Positions 23,983 through 26,276 of a stretch of DNA of 26,276 nt are shown here, piece after piece (position 1 is the first letter of the stretch; every line of letters begins with the position of its first letter). Origin of the DNA: an uncultured Collinsella sp. (GTDB lineage: Bacteria; Actinomycetota; Coriobacteriia; Coriobacteriales; Coriobacteriaceae); contig UQKY01000027.1 in NCBI GenBank assembly GCA_900541785.1, positions 1 through 26,276 of the forward strand. Reading direction: 5' to 3'. The position numbers and the translations under genes are program-made. A model generated the notes under the pieces. That model was not told where the DNA came from. It worked only from the letters and a program-made list of their open reading frames with translations, and ran no database searches.

Positions 23983-24024
23983 GGTACCCCTTTCATGTCG
24001 TGGGCGCGCACGCCCTCTGGGCAC

Positions 24025-24062
24025 CAAAAAAGCGCCCGTCCCTACAAGCTGGGACGAAGCGC
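24025..24062 (-). terminator. Terminator arm of the ileS T-box
   Basis: GCGCTTCGTCCC on the minus strand (24062-24051) pairs with GGGACGGGCGC (24041-24031), allowing G-U pairs, around an 8-9 base loop. Six T residues follow. It is the regulated stop of the T-box leader. Confidence 0.85.
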
Positions 24063-24325
24063 CACAAAACAGGCAGTCTGCCCGTAAAAGCCCTTCGCTT
24101 AACCACCCAGCTTAGATGCCCTCGCCCGCGTATTCGCGCGCTCGCATCCGTTACTCGGCTGGTCTGTATCGACGACCATCTCGGCGATGTCTACTAAGAC
24201 GAACCTGTGCGGCATGTCCGTTGGGATCGCAGCTCCGGGGTGATTTTCATCGGTCGCATGCACGGGTTCTCAGCGCTCCCCGCTCTCTGTGGCATGCGGA
24301 CGGCCGACTACTCGTCCCCATCAAC
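24025..24325 (-). ncRNA. T-box riboswitch controlling ileS (specifier AUC, transcriptional)
   Basis: On the minus strand the leader begins GGGGACGAGTAG (stem I, 24319 leftward) and has the AGAGAG bulge and a GCTGAGAACCC segment. The stem I 3' side reads GATGAAAATCACCCC, which places an AUC isoleucine codon at 24244-24242. The antiterminator T-box sequence is GCTGGGTGGTTAAGCG, with UGGU at 24105-24102 able to pair with the tRNA ACCA end. A terminator follows: CGTCCC pairs with GGGACG (24036-24056), extended by GCGC pairs, with TTTTTT at 24030-24025. Uncharged tRNA-Ile should favour antitermination and raise ileS expression. Full-length stem I and a Rho-independent terminator mark it as the transcriptional class. 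Confidence 0.9.
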
Positions 24326-24468
24326 GCTTATGTGGAGTATGCTAGCACGTTCAGCGCCGGCGAAAAACCCTCAACACTGGTTTTATACGTTCGAAATTTC
24401 TCGCGGCTGTGGACCTTCTCTTGGAGCAAAATACCTGAAAGCACTTTATCGAACGAAAGAAGGTTGCT

Positions 24469-25551
24469 ATGCGCACGATTGGAATGAGCGACTACACCGT
24501 TGGCGAGGATTGTTTTACCGAGTTGCCCGCCGCACTGGCAGAGTACGGAGCGACCAAGGTCGCCATCATCGGCGGCAAGCGAGCCCTGGCCGCAGCACTT
24601 CCCGGTATCGAAGCTGCGCTAGCGGGTACCGACGTCGAAATTCTGGAGACGCGCGTCTACGGCACCAACAGTACGCGCGCAAATATCGCCAAGGTCGTAA
24701 ACTCCCCTGCCTGCCAGGAAGCTGACGTGCTTATCGCATGCGGCGGCGGCAAGGCACTCGACACCGTCAAGACGGCAGCTATCGAGCTCAAGAAGATCGT
24801 CTTTACGGTCCCGACGATCTGTTCCAACTGCTCCGCCGCGACCGCCATTGCCGTCGTGTACAACGACGACGGCTCGCTCGAGGGCTATTCGTACCCCAAC
24901 CGACCGGCGCACATCTTCATCAACCCCAAGATCATCGCCGAGGCACCGGCAGAGTATTTCTGGGCCGGCGTAGGCGATGCCCTGTCTAAGCAGCCCGAGG
25001 TCGAGTACGCCACGAGCGCCGGTAATTTGGAGCACACCGCCGGTCTTGGCCTGGCGCTTGCCCACACCTGCTCCGAGCCGCTGTTTACCTATGGCGTCCA
25101 GGGTCTTGAGGACGTGCGCCAGGACCTGTCGAGCGAGGCCGTCAAGCAAATCGCACTCGATATCGTGATCAATACGGGCTATGTCTCGAACCTGACCAAC
25201 CAGAACGATTACTACTACAACTCGAGCGTGGCGCACGCGTTCTACAACGCCACATGCAGCATTCCGCGCGAGGGCACCTACCTGCACGGCGAGGTCGTGA
25301 GCCTGGGCGTGCTCGTGCTGTTCGCCTATACGGGCGATACCGAGAACCTTGAGCGCTACGCGGCCTTTAACAAGCAGATGGGCCTGCCCGTGACGCTTGA
25401 GCAGGTCGGGCTTTCCGTGGCCGACATCCCGGCCCTGTGCGAGTACGCGCACGCCACCAACGAGTGGAAGCAGGGAAACCCTGAGCCCTTCACCGACGAG
25501 AAGTTCGCCGCCGCCATCAAGGCCGCCAACGCCTACGGCCACGCGCTCTAG
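24469..25551 (+). CDS. Iron-containing alcohol dehydrogenase family protein (GldA-like)
   Basis: Group III (DHQS-fold) dehydrogenase of 360 aa. The NAD-binding loop GGGKALDT lies at 92-99. Metal ligands can be assigned: D170 (GVGDALSK), H256 (SVAHAFYN) and H273 (YLHGEVVSLG). The overall pattern is nearest to glycerol dehydrogenase-like oxidoreductases, but PTICSNCSAAT (115-125) in place of the usual PTxASTDAP-type stretch suggests a different substrate, so I do not name it gldA. AAGAAGG precedes ATG 24469. It is transcribed away from ileS and has its own terminator. It stands alone with no neighbouring glycerol or kinase genes, so its pathway is unclear. Composition matches the GC-rich chromosome. 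Confidence 0.88.
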   Translation: MRTIGMSDYTVGEDCFTELPAALAEYGATKVAIIGGKRALAAALPGIEAALAGTDVEILETRVYGTNSTRANIAKVVNSPACQEADVLIACGGGKALDTVKTAAIELKKIVFTVPTICSNCSAATAIAVVYNDDGSLEGYSYPNRPAHIFINPKIIAEAPAEYFWAGVGDALSKQPEVEYATSAGNLEHTAGLGLALAHTCSEPLFTYGVQGLEDVRQDLSSEAVKQIALDIVINTGYVSNLTNQNDYYYNSSVAHAFYNATCSIPREGTYLHGEVVSLGVLVLFAYTGDTENLERYAAFNKQMGLPVTLEQVGLSVADIPALCEYAHATNEWKQGNPEPFTDEKFAAAIKAANAYGHAL

Positions 25552-25561
25552 GCCTAACCCA

Positions 25562-25603
25562 AATCCACCACAAAGGGGACAGGCACCTTTGTGGTGGTTT
25601 TTT
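25562..25603 (+). terminator. Terminator of the dehydrogenase gene; copy B of the duplicated palindrome
   Basis: A perfect 12-bp stem (25565-25576 with 25586-25597) encloses the loop GGACAGGCA and is followed by TTTTTT (25598-25603). It starts 14 bases after the stop codon. Read in the direction of transcription it equals copy A at 17921-17961 except for one stem base. Confidence 0.9.
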
Positions 25604-25622
25604 ATTGCTCCACCATTCAGTT

Positions 25623-25670
25623 CGTACTCGAACCCGGTTCTTTACGAGAAAGGGTTCGGGTACGTTTTTT
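25623..25670 (+). terminator. Second terminator-like hairpin
   Basis: Arms CGTACTCGAACCC (25623-25635) and GGGTTCGGGTACG (25652-25664) pair over 13 bases with one G-U; TTCT/AGAA can pair inside the loop. TTTTTT follows at 25665-25670. It is only 20 bases after the previous terminator and has no gene of its own. Confidence 0.75.
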
Positions 25671-25719
25671 ATCGGAAATTCTGCGGAAGGACTACTCGGA
25701 ACGGTAAACAGGAACGAAC

Positions 25720-25764
25720 AAAGGCAGGGTATCATCGTGGTGATGGCATCCTGCCTTTTGTTTT
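25720..25764 (+). terminator. Third terminator-like hairpin
   Basis: AAAGGCAGG (25720-25728) pairs with CCTGCCTTT (25750-25758), and the stem continues inward with one mismatch to a GTGGT loop. TTTTGTTTT follows. The region 25671-25719 before it has no recognisable gene. Confidence 0.65.
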
Positions 25765-25874
25765 GCGGAACCAAGGTCGCTTTATACGAACTTGATCGCC
25801 ACTTATATGGCGCATTGATGGCAATTGCTGCGTACGTGCGTACCGGGAGCCCGTTCACCTCTGGCAAGGCGTAA

Positions 25875-25960
25875 CACACTAGACTTTGTTCCAAAGTCCG
25901 TGTGCTAAGGGGGCAGGACCCTTAGAATTCCTGTGGAGTGTGTACGCACATACGCAGGAA
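25875..25960 (+). other. Three contiguous stem-loops, possible structured RNA
   Basis: Stem-loop 1 pairs CACAC (25875-25879) with GTGTG (25900-25904) and GACTTTG (25882-25888) with CAAAGTC (25892-25898). Stem-loop 2 pairs CTAAGGG (25905-25911) with CCCTTAG (25919-25925). Stem-loop 3 pairs TTCCTG (25928-25933) with CAGGAA (25955-25960), with TGTG/CACA inside. They abut with almost no linker. No known riboswitch class is recognised. Strand is assumed from the downstream gene. Confidence 0.45.
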
Positions 25961-26008
25961 AACAGCAAATTACGCTATATCAGGGCGTTCTTTCATTGGA
26001 ACGTATGG

Positions 26009-26014
26009 TATACA
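26009..26014 (+). promoter_or_regulatory. Candidate -10 box before the S51 gene
   Basis: TATACA lies 47 bases before the start codon. GTTCTT is found 16 bases further upstream as a weak -35. The surrounding sequence is AT-rich, which raises the chance of coincidental matches. Confidence 0.3.
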
Positions 26015-26060
26015 CGGCTTAGTTCAACAAATAAGAATTTATATATAAAGGAGAATATTG

Positions 26061-26276
26061 ATGAAACTGTTTTTATGTTCGCACTTTTCAAGTGTAGGAA
26101 GTCTGATAAAGGAAGAAATTGAAAATAAAAAAGTCGCATTTATTCCAACAGCTTCGCTGCGTGAAGGCTACACCGGTTATGTCGGCTCGGCTCGAAAATT
26201 ATTCAAAAAGTTGGGAGCAATCGTAACTGAAATTGATATTTCAACGGAGGCTTATTCAACGATACAGTCTGTTTTT
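26061..26276 (+). CDS. S51 (dipeptidase E-type) family protein, partial, AT-rich
   Basis: The window ends 72 codons into this gene. The protein begins MKLFLCSHFSSVG and continues KKVAFIPTASLREGYTGYVG (24-43), then ARKLFKKLGAIVTEIDIS. This matches the N-terminal Rossmann-like part of peptidase family S51, class I glutamine amidotransferase-like proteins including dipeptidase E, which cleave Asp-X dipeptides in the cytoplasm. The catalytic Ser lies further on and is not visible, so activity cannot be judged. AAAGGAG sits seven bases before the ATG. Codons are strongly AT-rich (many AAA, ATT, TTT, GAA), unlike every other gene here, which suggests recent acquisition, perhaps from a low-GC Firmicute. 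Confidence 0.75.
   Translation, partial: MKLFLCSHFSSVGSLIKEEIENKKVAFIPTASLREGYTGYVGSARKLFKKLGAIVTEIDISTEAYSTIQSVF

Larger units (their letters stand above)
25604..26060. other. Gene-poor, hairpin-rich interval
   Basis: About 457 bases between the dehydrogenase terminator and the S51 gene. Open frames here (for example 25605-25874 on the plus strand and 25517-25894 on the minus) have no Shine-Dalgarno and resemble no family I know, so I do not call them. The interval holds two further terminator-like hairpins, a run of three contiguous stem-loops at 25875-25960, and a candidate promoter. Base composition shifts to AT-rich toward its right end. Confidence 0.6.

Noticed and set aside
25738..25790. 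GGTGATGGCATCC segment recalling the fluoride riboswitch 5' part
   Set aside because: The following pseudoknot partner and the CTGATGACTCCTAC-like 3' segment are missing, there is no crcB-type gene downstream, and the segment is accounted for by the third hairpin.
25605..25874. Plus-strand open frame of 89 codons in the hairpin-rich interval
   Set aside because: It spans two terminator hairpins, has no ribosome binding site and resembles no known protein.
1..26276. tRNA, rRNA, CRISPR arrays, IS elements or prophage genes
   Set aside because: None seen by reading. No regular spaced repeats, transposase or integrase motifs, or cloverleaf patterns were recognised; a dedicated scan could still find small RNAs.

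Overview
This window is GC-rich chromosomal DNA from a bacterium that I place among the Coriobacteriia (Actinomycetota), most likely Collinsella or a close relative. The basis is protein character and gene order, not a database match. Almost every gene reads leftward. Only the last two, right of about 24.4 kb, read rightward. Genes are packed tightly, with many ATGA or one-base junctions that suggest long operons.

Layout from right to left, in the direction of transcription. ileS (23982-21178) sits behind a T-box riboswitch with an isoleucine AUC specifier. lspA and rluD form a pair (20960-19348). A family 2 membrane glycosyltransferase (19265-17970) ends at a strong terminator. A minimal prepilin peptidase precedes a dGTPase (17888-16187). 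rarA follows (16125-14776). A stress-type operon (14675-11516) encodes a DUF948-like membrane protein, an RsbW-like protein with a decayed ATP site, a SigB/SigF-type sigma factor and an AI-2E family transporter, and ends at a good terminator. Next comes alaS-ruvX-mltG-yqeG-aroK-(aroB-like) (11363-4687), then a single M24 aminopeptidase gene with its own terminator, then efp-asp23-nusB-xseB-tlyA-nadK (3263 to the left edge). nadK is cut by the window edge.

On the right, an iron-containing alcohol dehydrogenase of the GldA type reads rightward from 24469 and ends at a terminator that is a near-identical copy of the glycosyltransferase terminator 7.6 kb away. About 450 bases without a recognisable gene follow, filled with hairpins. 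The window ends inside an AT-rich gene for an S51 (dipeptidase E type) protein, whose base composition suggests acquisition by transfer.

Most of the window is housekeeping: translation (ileS, alaS, efp, rluD, tlyA), transcription (nusB, sigma factor), DNA upkeep (ruvX, rarA, xseB, dgt), envelope (mltG, lspA) and cofactor or aromatic metabolism (nadK, aroK). The points most worth a second look are the aroB-position protein that has lost the dehydroquinate synthase metal ligands, the anti-sigma-like protein without ATP-binding motifs, the duplicated terminator palindrome, and the structured non-coding stretch before the S51 gene. I did not find a clear new defence, mobile or biosynthetic system.
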